From JABSOG01 sp041583135 (GTDB lineage: Bacteria; Pseudomonadota; Gammaproteobacteria; Enterobacterales; Alteromonadaceae), in contig JBFHGJ010000091.1 of the NCBI GenBank assembly GCA_041583135.1, positions 1 to 23,595 of the forward strand: a DNA stretch of 23,595 nucleotides. The letters run 5' to 3'. Below are positions 1 to 12,600 of this stretch, one piece after another. The translations under genes and the position numbers were made by a program. The notes beneath the pieces are model-generated. The model was not told the DNA's origin. It ran no database searches and saw nothing but the letters and a program-made list of their open reading frames with translations. Numbering within the stretch: the first letter of the stretch is position 1; every line of letters starts with the position of its first letter.

Positions 1-645
1 AACCAAGGTTGCGCCACTGATTAACGGCCAGAAAAACTCCCACACCGACACATCAAAGGTAAACGGCGTTTTTTGCAGCACCTTATCTTGCGCCGTTAAC
101 CCATAGCTTTGCTGCATCCACATTAAGCGATTGCAAATGGCCTTATGCTCAATCAGGCAGCCTTTTGGTTGGCCGGTAGAGCCGGAGGTGTAAATCACAT
201 AAGCAAGGTTGTGCGGCGTTACTGCTGTTGTGAGATTTTTAGTTGGGTATTGCTGCCATGGGCAGTCATTGCCATCAAGGGCCAATACACTCAGCCCCTG
301 TTGCTCAAAACTGAGGGCAAAATGTTGTTGGGTAAGCAGCACTTTGGCCTGAGCATCATTGACGATAAAGCTAAGGCGCTCTTTGGGCGTTGCCGGGTCA
401 AGGGGCAAATAGGCGCCGCCTGCTTTTAGCACCGCAAGTAACGCCACTACCATTTCAACCGAGCGCTCCATAGCCACGGCGACAATGCTATCAGGGCCTA
501 TGCCAAGCTCTGTCAGATAACGGGCAAGTTGATTGGCTTGGCTGTTTAGCAGGTTATAGCTCAGTTGTTGACCCTCAAACATAACGGCTGTTTGCTGTGG
601 AGAGTCGCTGACTTGGCGTTCAATCAGTTGATGCAGGCACAGGCT
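1..645 (-). other. Adenylation domain, truncated at window edge, serine-like code start
   Basis: Residues about 7115-7329, N-terminal half only. The ATP-binding P-loop-like A3 core is YTSGSTGQPKG (7266-7276). The substrate segment FDVSVWEFFW places Asp7312, Val7313 and Trp7316 at specificity positions 235, 236 and 239. D-V-W is the opening of the serine code (as in EntF); the remaining code residues lie outside. Serine plus a Cy domain would give an oxazoline. Confidence 0.85.
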
Positions 646-3600
646 TAGGTCGTAATCGACATCGGTTTGATTGATATCAACGGCTTGAGCTTCATTGCTG
701 TTTTGCCCTTTGCTGAGCTTGGGCAAATACCAGCGCTCAGGATCTGGCGTTAAATTGGCCAGTAGCGCGACAAAATCTTCAAACATCAGTTCTATAAGCC
801 CGGCTGCAAAGCTGCCTTGGGCCACATCCCAATGTAGCGCCAAGGTATCGCCCATATCTAAACAGGTGCAATCAAGGCTAACCTGCGGGGTTTTACTGAG
901 CGCTTTGCCGACGCTAAAGCCTTCTGGCAGCGGCAGGCTTGGGCCATCTTCGCTGAGCATATTGGTAAAGACCACACCATAATGGCCTTGCCCGCGCAAT
1001 TTGCGCATGGCTCTTAAGCCACTGACGGCGCGATGGTTTAAGTCCTCTTGAACTTGAGCATGGCAGGCTTTGACCTGCTCGGCGAAGCTCTCGGCATCAA
1101 CCGGGTTATTGACCCAACTAAGGGCGGTAAAATCCCCTATCACCTGATAGATATCCGGGTGAATGTTTAGCCGCTCCCAGCACGGCACCACTAAGGCAAA
1201 GGCTTCACTTTGGGCATTGGCCGCTATCACCCGGTTGTAGGCACCAAGGCAGATCATTGCGGGGCTTACCCCTAAAGCCTTGGCCGCCTGTTTGAGGTTG
1301 GGCCAATTGCTCAGGTTTGCGCTTAAACGCAAGGTTTTGGCGCTGTGGTTTTGATCCACTAAAGCGCTAGGCAGCTCAGGGGCTTTGGCAAGTGCGCCGA
1401 GTTTATTCTGCCAATAGGCTAAATCCGCCTTAAAGGCCGGGGTTTGTTCAAACTCGCCAAGGCTGTGCATATAGTCGCCAAAATTTAACGCTGGCACACT
1501 CGGCGCGCTGTGATTGGCATAATGGTGCAGCAGCTGTTCAAGCAACCATTTTAAGCTGGTGGCATCGAGAATGATCATATCCACGCTAAAGTGAATACGA
1601 CTTTGCGTTGGCGAAAGATGGCTGACTTCTAATGCGTAATACGGCAGCGCATCCAGGCTGGATACCAGCTCAGTCATAGATTTGGCTTTGTCGGCCAGTT
1701 GTTTTTGCTTTTGCTCATCGCTGAGATAAGTCAAATCATTGACCTTGATGGCATATGGCTCAACTTCGGCCCCATGCGCAAAACCATCGCTGCCGATGCG
1801 GGTGCGCAGCATTGGGTTTGCCGCGACTAGTTGGCGCCAAACCTGCTCAAGCCGCGTGACATCAATGTGCGGGCAATCAACCTCTTGATAGACCCGGCAA
1901 TCGTTTTGTCCACCGGCATGGGCGCTTCTGCCAAAAGCGTAGGCTTGCTGCTGGTCGTTTAACTTAAACGGCCCATTGGGATCTGGGTTTGTGACCAGTT
2001 TGACGGCGCAAGTTGGTGTTTGCGCGACCAAGTCAAGCTGCCAAGGGCCGGTTTGTTCGGCCAACTGATGCAGCAGTGTACAATAATCATTAAATAGCTG
2101 GTCGATAAGGCCCGGTGCAAAGTAATCTTTGGCAACGTCCCAATTGAACAGCAGCGCGCCGTCTTTCTCGCCGACATGATGATCAAGATATACCTGCGGG
2201 GTTTGCGATACGCCAAATTCAATGTGATTAAAAAAGCTCTGAGCGCTGGCCAAATCTTTGGTCAAATCGTGATTAAGCAACGAGGTAAAGACCACTGGCA
2301 ACGCAAAATTGCCCGGCAATTTACCTGAGTTTTTCAGCGCTCTTAGGGCGCTGACACCACTGACGCCAGCATGGTCGAGATCTTGCCAAAAACGGCTTTG
2401 CAGCTGTTTAAGCTCAGTGGCAAAATCCACATTTGATGGCTCAATCACCACCACATTGGTTGAAACAAATGGCCCAAGTACATCGGCGATTTGCGGGTGT
2501 ACCGGCGGGCGATTGAAATAAGTGGAGATCAGCGAAAATCGCGGGTTTTGGCTATGTTTTGCCAGCACTTTGGCAAAAATACCCAACAGCATGATGGTAT
2601 TAGACACATTGTTCGCTTTGGCTCGGGCTTTAAGCTTGTTCCACACATCTGGCGCAAGCTCGGCTTTGATGCGCTCGCGGCGCAAGGTTTTGCCAGATTT
2701 AACCGGGTTTTTAGCAAGCTCAGGGCCGGTTGGAATATCAACAAGGGCCTGTTGCCAATAGGCTAAATCATTGCCATAGCGAGTTGAGTTTTCAAAACGC
2801 TTTTGCGCCAACACATAATCTCTAAAGCTAAGGCTTAGCGCAGGTAGCTGCGCTTGAGGTTGATGATAAAGCTCGGCCCACTGGCGCATTAATAGCCCAA
2901 TGCCTGAGGCATCTAACAACAGCTCATCAAGGCTTAAATGCACCAGTGCTTTGTTGTCAGGGCAAAGGCTGACCTGCACATCAAACAGCGGCCAAGTGGT
3001 TGGCTCGTACACTTTATGAGAGAGCTTATCCCTAGTTGCAGCCAGCTCTGCTTTGACCTGTGCTGACGATTTACGACGCAAATCATTGACTGCGATAGCG
3101 TAATGTTTTGGCGCCGCTAAGATCTGCTGTGTGGTGTCGTCCAACATCACGCAGCGCAGCATATCATGATGATGAATAAGCCGTTGCCACGCACTATTTA
3201 GGCGATAAACATCAAGCCCCTCAAAGCCTAACTCCAAATACACATGACAGCCCACCGCATCGCCAGATAACGCCAGCTTTCTACCGACATAAAACGACTG
3301 CTGTACATCCGTCATAGCAAAAGGCGCCAACCGCTCATCCGGCCGCTCAACAATCTCCAACACCAAGGTGTCAGACACCAAATTTTTAGGTACTTCCACC
3401 CCAACACCAACGGTGTCAGACACTAATTTATTGGGTACTCCTACCGCACCAATGGTGTCAGACACCAAAAAATTAGGAACATCACTTTTCTGACCAAGCC
3501 CTTGGGCAACTAGGGTTTGAGCGATCTCTGTAACACTTTGCTCTGAATGCAAACTCTCAAGCGAGATCTCTGCGTTAAAATGCTTCTCAAGTGCCGTCTT

Positions 3601-6600
3601 AAGCCCAATCATATTCACGGAATCAAAGCCCACTTGGTTGAGCGCTTTGCCAGTAGGTAAATCTTGCGCGCTAAGCTCTAGCATGTCTTGCACATAAGAG
3701 GCGATGACCGCTTCAACACCGACAATGACCGCGCTTTGACTACCTGAGCCATCAATCTGTACTGGCTGTGTAGAGCTTCGCAAGCCGTCAGAGCTTTCTT
3801 TCACTTCATCACGCATCGCATAGGTGGCAAAACGCTGACGGGCGAACGCATAAGTCGGTAGCTTAATTTTACGGGGTTTAAGAGCAAGCAAGCTAGGCTG
3901 GCTCTGATACCAGTCATGCCAATCAACAACCTCGCCTTCACACCAGCGCTGGGCAATTTGCTCAGGGCTGGCAACGCCACCACAAAGCTCCGTCCCCATA
4001 TTTTTGGTGTCTGACACTTCAAATCGCGCCGTTCCTATTTTTTTGGTGTCTGACACCTGGGGGGATGAAGCTGAGAGGTAGGCGGTGAGTTTTTCGCTGA
4101 GCTGGTGGAGGCTGGAGACCACTAGGCTTAAGCGTTCGTCCATGGCTTCGCGGGCCGTTTGCAGGGTGTAGGCGATGTCAATCAGCCTTACCCGTGGGTT
4201 TTGGGCGATGAAGTTGACGAGGTTTTGGCACTGGGCTTTCAGTCTGTCTTGATTTTTGGCTGAGAGCACCACTACCGCCTGTTGGCCTGTGGTTGATATA
4301 TCCGTGTGATATTGAGCAGTTGAGTTGGCGTCTTGATATTGCTCAATCAACATATGGGCATTGGTGCCGCTAAAGCCGAAAGAGCTGACAGCTGCCAGCC
4401 TTGTGCCTTGGTGGTTGAGCGGCCAATGTTTTAGCTCGGTGTTGACGTAAACCGGGCTGTTGGCAAAATCAACATGATGATTGTGGCTGCTAAAGTGAAT
4501 CGATGGCGGCAGCTTTTGCGCGTTCATTGCCAGCAATATCTTGATGGTGCTCAACACGCCTGCGGCAGCAGTGGTATGACCGATATTGGCTTTTAACGAA
4601 CCGATGGCACAAAACGGCTGGGCGCCCTGTTTATTGCCCTGAGTTAAACTGCGCGAGAGCGCATGGAGTTCAACCGGGTCGCCAAGTTTGGTCGCCGTGC
4701 CATGCGCTTCAATATATTGCAACTCACTGACATCGATTTTGGCCTTTTGATATACCTTAGTTTGCAATTCACTTTGCGACATAAAGCTCGGCACCGTAAT
4801 GCCTGAGGTTTGGCCGTCTTGATTGATACCATGGGCGCGAATAACGCCATAAATTCTATCGCCGCTCTGCTTGGCATCGGCTAAGCGTTTGAGCACGGTA
4901 ATACCGACGCCATCGCCCACTACAATACCGTTGGCGCTGTCGTCAAACGGTTTACACTCACCAGTTGGCGATAACATGCCAGCATTGTTCATGGCAATAA
5001 AGGCGCCCGGATGACTATACACCGACACGCCACCGGCAATGGCCATATCAATATCGCCAAGCTCAAGGGCCTGACAGGCCAAGTCCATCGCCACTAAGGA
5101 TGATGAACAGGCAGTGTTAACCGCAATTGCCGGGCCTTTCAAATCCAAAAAGTAGGCAATGCGCGAGGCCAAAATACTGCTCTCTGAGCCTAGCGCCGAG
5201 AACATACTGGTTTGATGGTCTACCCCAGCAGAGCTGGTCATAGTGCCTATGTAGGTGCCAACCGCTTTGCCTTTAAGCCAGCTTGGGGTGTAACCGGCAT
5301 CCTCTAATGCGTGATAGGTCTCCTCAAGTAACACCCTTTGGGCGGCGTCCATTACCCTCGCTTCTTTGGGCGAGATATTAAAAAACAGCGGGTCGAAATA
5401 CTCCACCTCGCTCATCACCCCATATCTTGGGGTAAAGGGCTTGTCATTGTGCTTGTCAAAATACGCAAGCCAGCCTGCGTCGGTAATATCGTCAATACAG
5501 TCTTTACCCTCGGCTATCAGCTGCCAAAACTCATCTGGCCCATTGCCATAGGCGCAGCGACAAGCCAGCCCCACCACCGCAATGCCGCTGTTCTGCCCAC
5601 TCGGCTTAACTTGTGGCGACTCGCTCAAGGCTTGCGTCGTTACCGCCTGTTCGAGCCTAGAAGCGGCGGCTTTCACTGGCGCCTGAGGCAATGTTACTTT
5701 TTTCTCTGTATTCGCCGACAGCTGCTCACTCACAATGGCGGCAAATGCATCCAAGGTGCCACATTCAAACACCACACTGGTAGGCAAACGCAGCCCATAG
5801 CGGCTATTAACCGCCTCAAGCAGCTCCACAGAGTTGATTGAGGTGATATTGAGCTGCGCCAGCGTAGCAACCGAGCGCACTTTACTTTCGCTATAGCCTA
5901 AAATTTCGCCAAACACGTCAACCAACACATCTTTGATTGCAGATAGATCGGTTGTCCCGCTGGTGCTAACTTTAACGCCTTGTTCAGCTGAGTGACTTGG
6001 CGGATAACTGCTGCCGCCACCTTGTATCATCTGCGCCAACGCTTGCGGATAAGGGATTTGGTTATTCAGCTTGTTTAAGTTATGAGTCTTTAGGTCATCA
6101 ACGCCGATATTCGCGGCTTTTTTAATTCTAAACAGGCTATAGCTTATCCAGCCTTTATCAAGGGCAATCGACTGGTTGGCATAATTACTTAGGGTATCTT
6201 GTACCACCTTAGGTAGCTTGCCGATGTTTTGCGCAAATTGCGGATCATACAAAAAGTTGGCAATTTGCGGAGAAACATCAATCATTTGCTCAATTTGCAG
6301 ATGATGCTCGCTTAACAGGTCAACCCACTGCGCTTTGGTTGGAATGGTAATTTCAACATTGCTATCGACAATCGGCCCGTGCAAATTGGCAATATAGTCC
6401 ATCAGCAGCACAGTGCCGTCACTATTGAGCGCCTGCTCAACGTTGGAAAACAGCCCCGCCTTATCGCGAATGTGAAAACTGACCTCAATGCCGATGATCA
6501 GATCATAGTGACCGGGAAAACGCCCTTTTGAGCTGTCGCCATGAAAAATCTGTGCACGGCCTTCAAGGCCCAGCTGCCGAATGCGCTCGCTGCCAAGTTC

Positions 6601-9600
6601 AGCCTGCGCCTTGGTAATGGTTAAACCGGCAGTGCTGATATGCTCAAATAAGTTAGCAATTTGAATAACATCGGTGCCATGCCCGCAACCAAAATCGAGC
6701 ATGCTCCGGGTTTGGCTAAAATCTTGACCGTAAAACAGCACCTGTCTTAGCTCTATCTGCTTTTGCACCATCAGATCCCAATGATGTTGCAAGCCTTTAG
6801 GGTCTAAATACACCGCCGTCATCGAAAAGCCGTCAACGCGCTCGGCAAAGGGGCAAAAAGTGAGATATTCTTCGGCAAAACCTTCAGCGCCGCTTTCGCT
6901 GCAAAAGGTGTAAAACTCCGTTGCCTTGTTTTCTAATGAGGTGTTGTGCATTGACGTTTCCCGGTCATTATTGTTGTTTGTCGCCGCAGGTTGAGCCACT
7001 AGCTCACAGGCCCAATAGCTTTGTAGCTCATAGGGGTAACATGGCAATCCTGCCCGGCGTCCTATTTTGCGCCCACCAAGCAGGCTTTGCCAATCAATTT
7101 CGTACCCTTGACAGTAGATTTGTGCGAGTTTGGGTAAATCCTCGCCAATTTGCTGATCTTCAAGACTATTTTGTGGCCTTTGAGTGACCACGGCGCTGAT
7201 ATAACTGCCGCTTTCAATGCCGTTAACAAAATCCATAAGCGCCGTTTTGAGCGCAAAAATGCTATCGCAAACAATGGCCAAACGATGCTTGTGGGCTTTA
7301 CGACCAACCTGCATGGTATGGGCAATGGCACCGAGTTCACTATCACTGATGTTATTGCGTTCAAAAAATGCGACAAAGCTTTGGGCGTAACGCTTAAGGG
7401 CGGCGTCGTCTTTGGCGCTTAATACCACCAATGATGGCGCAACAATCGCTGATTGTTGTGGCTGGCAATATTCTTCAACTAACACGTGAGCATTCACCCC
7501 ACCTGCCCCTACTGAGGTGATCCCAGCTCTGCGCGGTACAGGTTTACCATCTATCACAGGGGCAACCCAAGGGCTTAAGTTTTTCTGGAGCGTAAATGGC
7601 AAGCGGGCAAAATCAATTTCAGGGTTAAGTTCGCCCGATACCAAGCTTGGTAACAGTTTTTGCTGTTTTAGCGAATACACTACTTTAAGCAGCTGCGCCA
7701 TGCCTGAACCACTCTCGGCGTGGCCAATATTGGGTTTAACACTACCAATGGCCCCAAGTTTTTCACTTGAGCCAAACACATTGCTGAGCGCCGTCATTTC
7801 AATGGCATCGCCCATGGCCGAGCCATTGGCTGCCGATTCAATGTAGCTGATGGTGTTTTTATCAATGCCAGCCTGAGCAATGGCTTGCTCAATCACCTTG
7901 GCCTGTTGATGGGGGCATGGCACCGTGTAACCATTGGTTTTACCATCATGGTTAACCGCTGTCGCCAATATGCTGGCGTATATATCATCACCATCTGCTA
8001 TCGCAAGGCTAAGCGGTTTTAACACCACTGCGGCGACAGCCTCTCCCGGCACAAAGCCATCACAACCTGCGCTAAATGCGCCGCAGGTTTCACTCGAACT
8101 GACCATTTGCCCGAGACATAAATTGACATAGGTAGAAAAATGCGAATATAGGTTCACCCCACCAGCAATGGCCATTTGGCCAATACCTGAGCGGATATAA
8201 TTTACCGCTTGGTCAAGGGCTACCAGTGATGACGAACACATGGTATCGACCGCCACACTCGGGCCGTGCAGATCAAAGTGATACGACACCCGATTGACCA
8301 AAGCGGCAAACGAAGTGGTCGGCACATTGCGACTGCCCGCCTGCGCCGTTAACTGATAGCCAAGCTTAGTGATACCGGCAAACACACCAAAGTGCTGTTT
8401 AAGCTCATCACTTAGCTCACCGCCATAACCGGCATCTTCCATGGCGTTACAGGCTTCGATTAAGAACAATCGCTCCTGCGGATCGGTGTTTTGCGCCTCC
8501 ATTGGCGTTATGGCAAAAAATTCAGGATCAAACTGGTCAATCCCGGTAATAAACCCGCCCCAGCGACTATAGCTTTTACGCTTGGCACAGGCTTGCGCCT
8601 TATCGCCGCCAAGGTGACACACCTCATTCCAATCCCAGCGATTTTGCTCATCACTGATGCAGTTTTTACCTGCCTCAAGGTTGTGCCAAAACTCGCTCAC
8701 ATTGCCTGCCATCGGAAAACGGCCACTCACGCCAATAATGGCAATGGCTTCATTGTTAGCTTGGTTGTCAGTTTTTACCGAAGCGGTGGTAACCGCTGAG
8801 CTTGTAGGCAAAGCCTCAGCGCCAAGCACCTGAGCTAACTGCGCTTTTTGGCCATTGCTAAAATAATCACTCAGCTCGGCAACCGTTTGCACTTGGTAAA
8901 ACAAGGTGCTCGGCACATCGTCAAACTGCGCTCTTAACTCGGCAGTTAAGCGGCCAATCACAATAGAGTCGATACCAAAGCTGCTCATCGGTTCAAAAAT
9001 ATCAATACTGTCGCTATCAAGCCCTAAGGCATTGGCGATAAAGCCTTTAAAGTAGTCACGACTTAGGCTGTCGAAGTTAGCAATGGGCTGATTAGTCAGC
9101 GCAAGCGGCTGTTTTTGCTCGATATTTTTGCAGGTTTTAGGTTGTTCTAACGGGCGTATGACCTGCCCATCACTCACTGCCAGCATCACCTGCTGCCCCA
9201 AGTGTTGATCTTGCTCGGTGGCGCAAAAACAGTGTTCAAACCCGACTTCTCTAAGCGCCTTTTGCCAGCCTGCTACAGACAGCCCCGGCGAGCCTTCAAG
9301 GCGTAAGCCGCTATCTTCAGTCAGCCACCAGCCTTCTAATAAACCAAAGGTGATATGGGCGAAAATGGAGCGCACGGTGATCTCGTTTATCAGCAACAAG
9401 CCGCCCGCTTTAAGCTGGGCCTTAACATGGTTTAAGGTGTTTCTGATGTTCTTAGTGGCGTGTAAAACATTGGCGGCGATCACCACGTCAAAGTGTTCAC
9501 CAAGGGTATCACTTTTCTCAATATCAAATACTTGGCAGTTAACAAATGGATATTTGCCAGCAAAGCGCTGGTTAGCTTCACGCACCAAGGTTGGCGATAA

Positions 9601-12600
9601 ATCGGTATAACGATATTCGCTTATATGCTCGGCAACCGCATTAAGCTCAGCCAACACCACTTTGGCGGTGCCGCCAGTGCCTGCGCCCACTTCTAAAATG
9701 CGAATTTTGGCTTGCGGGTTTTGACTCAAACGTTGATTGATATACGTCTTGAGCGCCTTGGCAAGCACATGGTTAAAGTGCTGGGCAACGCGATTGCCGC
9801 TGTAAATCCCCTCAACCAACGACAAACCGCCCTCAGGGAAGATTAAATTAGGCGCTTGCACCTTGCCTTTTAGCACATCGGCCAAGCCTTTGAGGCACAC
9901 TTCGGCTAGCTCAACATGGGGCATTAGGCTCTCATCTTGTTGCCAGGTGGCCTTGGCGTTTTGCCACTGTTGCCAAAGCTCGGCTTTTGATGGAAGCACT
10001 GCACCAATAAAGCCGCTCTGCTCCAACAGAGGCTTAGTATGTTCAAGCCAGGTTTGATAGAGCGAAGGCAGTGGCAACTGACCCTGATAAGCGCCAAGCT
10101 CTAGTAACTCAGCGTGTAACAGCTGATGCATCAAACACTGCATTGTTGGTTCATTTAGCCCTGCAACACTCTGCGTTGGCAAGGCCAATACATTTGCCAC
10201 TAACGCTTGATAATCAATGCTCTGCGTATTTGGGTTTTGCTCTAACACTTTACCCGGCAATAGCCCATTGATGGCAGTTAAAGATTTGCTAGAGACAAGG
10301 CCAAGCTGGTTGTCATTGCCGCTTAAGAGAATTTCAAGGGCCTTCATGCCCTGCTCATCCGTTATCGGCTCAAGGTCACTTTGGGCAACCTTTTGTTTAA
10401 AGTCGTCATCGACTTTGGCGCCTGCGCCCACCGGCCAATAACCCCAGTTGACAACTTTAAGCCCATGGACTTTGGCAAATTGGTCTTTGAATACGCAGCC
10501 TGCGCTGTAACCGCTGACCCCTTTGGCTTTTTCAAAGGCCATCATTGATGAGAACAACAGAGCAAAATCTAACGTTTTTAAATCAAACACTTGTGCCATA
10601 TTGGCGCAAATATCCACTTTAACCGACAGCACATTGGCAAAGTGGGCTTCGCTCATACCATCAATGGCGCGGTCGAATTCGGCCACAGCGCTGTGCACCA
10701 GTCCATGCACTTGACCGAAGCGCTGTTCAATTTGTGCTTTTGCTGCGCTAAGCGCTGTTATATCGCGGCTATCGGCCTGTATATAAATGGGTTTAATACC
10801 GCCACTGCTACAGGCGTTTTGCTTTTGCTCGATTGCAGCGCTCATTGGGCTGCGGCCAAGCCAGATCACTTGGGCGCGATATTGTGCAATCAAATAGCCA
10901 CTCATTACCTGACCGATACCACCGGCGCCGCCGATCAGCACATAAACGCCCCCCTGCCTAAACGGCAAATAGGGCACTTGTGGCTGGCTAAGCTGGGGGA
11001 GCAACTGCTGGCGATACCATTCGCCTTGGCTGTAACGCAGACTCTCGCCAAATACGTTTATGCCAAGCACTTGTTGCCATGGGGTTTGCGCCGAAGTATC
11101 TACATCAACACAGCGTACTTGCCAGTTTGGATACTCTTTTGCCAGCACAGGCGTAAAGCCATGAATGCTGCTGTGGGCAGGGTTGCCGTGCTGCGCTGAT
11201 AGGGCGTTTTTGGTCACTACGGTCAAACTCAGCGCTTTGGCTTGAGAATTCAGTGCCAGCAGCGCTTTGACCAGTTTAAACAGCATCAATACGCCCTGTT
11301 GTTGCGCCGCAATAACGTCAGTTTGCATTGATTCTTGCGCGATAAATACTATCTCTTCAAGGTCCGCAATTTGACTTAATAGCGCCTGAATATCAGCTAC
11401 GCTGTCTTTAACGGTTAAGCTCAGTGCTTGCGCCTTTGGATTGAGCTGCCACAGCGCCTGTTTATCCTCATTGGATTGGCTAATGATAAGCTGTTGCCTA
11501 TGCTGGCTCAGTGCAAAATCTACGTCCAAAACAGGCAGCCATTTGGGCCTGATCAGCACTTGCATGGCAGGTTTTTCGCAGGCTTCGGTAACGCTGGCTT
11601 CAGGTGCAGGCAGCTCGCCAATCCAATACCTTTGACCAGCAAATGGATAGGTTGGCAAATGGCATAACTTAGGCTGTTGTTGATTGAGTGAAAACAGCTC
11701 AAAGCCATATCCTTGGCAATACAGCTGCGCCAGTTCAGTTAAAACCTCGTGACTTGGGGTTGATGACAACAGGGTATGAATACGCTCAAGCTCTTGGGTT
11801 TGTGGTTTAAATGTGCGCTCAACTTTTTGCCCTTCAGTAACGTGAGAGAGTTTATCAATTGCCTGCTGGTAATCATCAACCACGATGGCGACGCGATAAC
11901 CAAAATGATGTCTACCGGTGCAAAGGGTGTAAGCAATATTGGTGAGCTGCTGGCTGTCAGGTTGATGCTCGGCCAAATAGCGTTTTAGGTTGTTGGCCTG
12001 AGTGACCAAAGCGTCGTTCGTTTTGGCACTGAGCAGCAGCAAATTCAATTGCTGGCTGGGGCCTGTCGTGTTGTCGATGTATTCTTCAATGACCATATGG
12101 GCGTTGCTGCCGCTAACACCAAAGGAGCTTAGCGCGCCACGTCTTGGCTTGCCAGCCTCACTTTGCCAAGGCTGGCTTTGGTTATTGACGTAAAACGGGC
12201 TTTCTTGCCAGGCAATATGCTGATTTGGCGCAGAAAAGTTAAGGCTCGCTGGAATACGTTTGTGCTCTAGGGCTTTAACCAGATTGACCAAAGACACCAG
12301 GCCAGAGGCGGCAAAGGTATGGCCGATATTGGTTTTGTTTGAACTTAATGCGCAGCTACTTGGCGAAACGCTATCAAACACCTCGTTAAGCGCGGTGACT
12401 TCAACCGGGTCACCTAAGTGCGTACCGGTGCCATGGGCGACGATATATTGAATGTCGCTCGGCTCAATGTTGGCTTTGCGATAGACGCTGTTAAGCAGCT
12501 TGGTTTGCGCGGTCATACTCGGGGCGGTAATGCCATTGGTTTTGCCGTCGTAGTTAATGCCACTGGCTTTAATTAGGCCATAAATGCTTGCGCCTCGGGC

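Noticed and set aside
2529..2744. Possible frameshift in Cy1, because a minus-strand frame with another phase is open here
   Set aside because: Codon-by-codon reading of the main frame across 1921-2940 is continuous and gives sensible Cy sequence (for example YWQQALVD, LPVVFTS, GVSQTPQVYLDHH).
3367..3480. Short CRISPR-like array (regular repeats with spacers)
   Set aside because: Only three 27-bp units with spacers of 15-18 bp that are related to each other, coding in frame, and copies occur on both strands elsewhere in the gene.
5338..5841. A 167-codon open frame on the plus strand
   Set aside because: Antisense to the KS5 N-terminus and ACP4; the sense strand has intact KS and ACP motifs. 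No recognisable domain.
10591..11199. A 202-codon open frame on the plus strand
   Set aside because: It lies wholly antisense to the KR3 region, has no family resemblance and no credible ribosome binding site. Long antisense frames are expected opposite a stop-free 22 kb gene.
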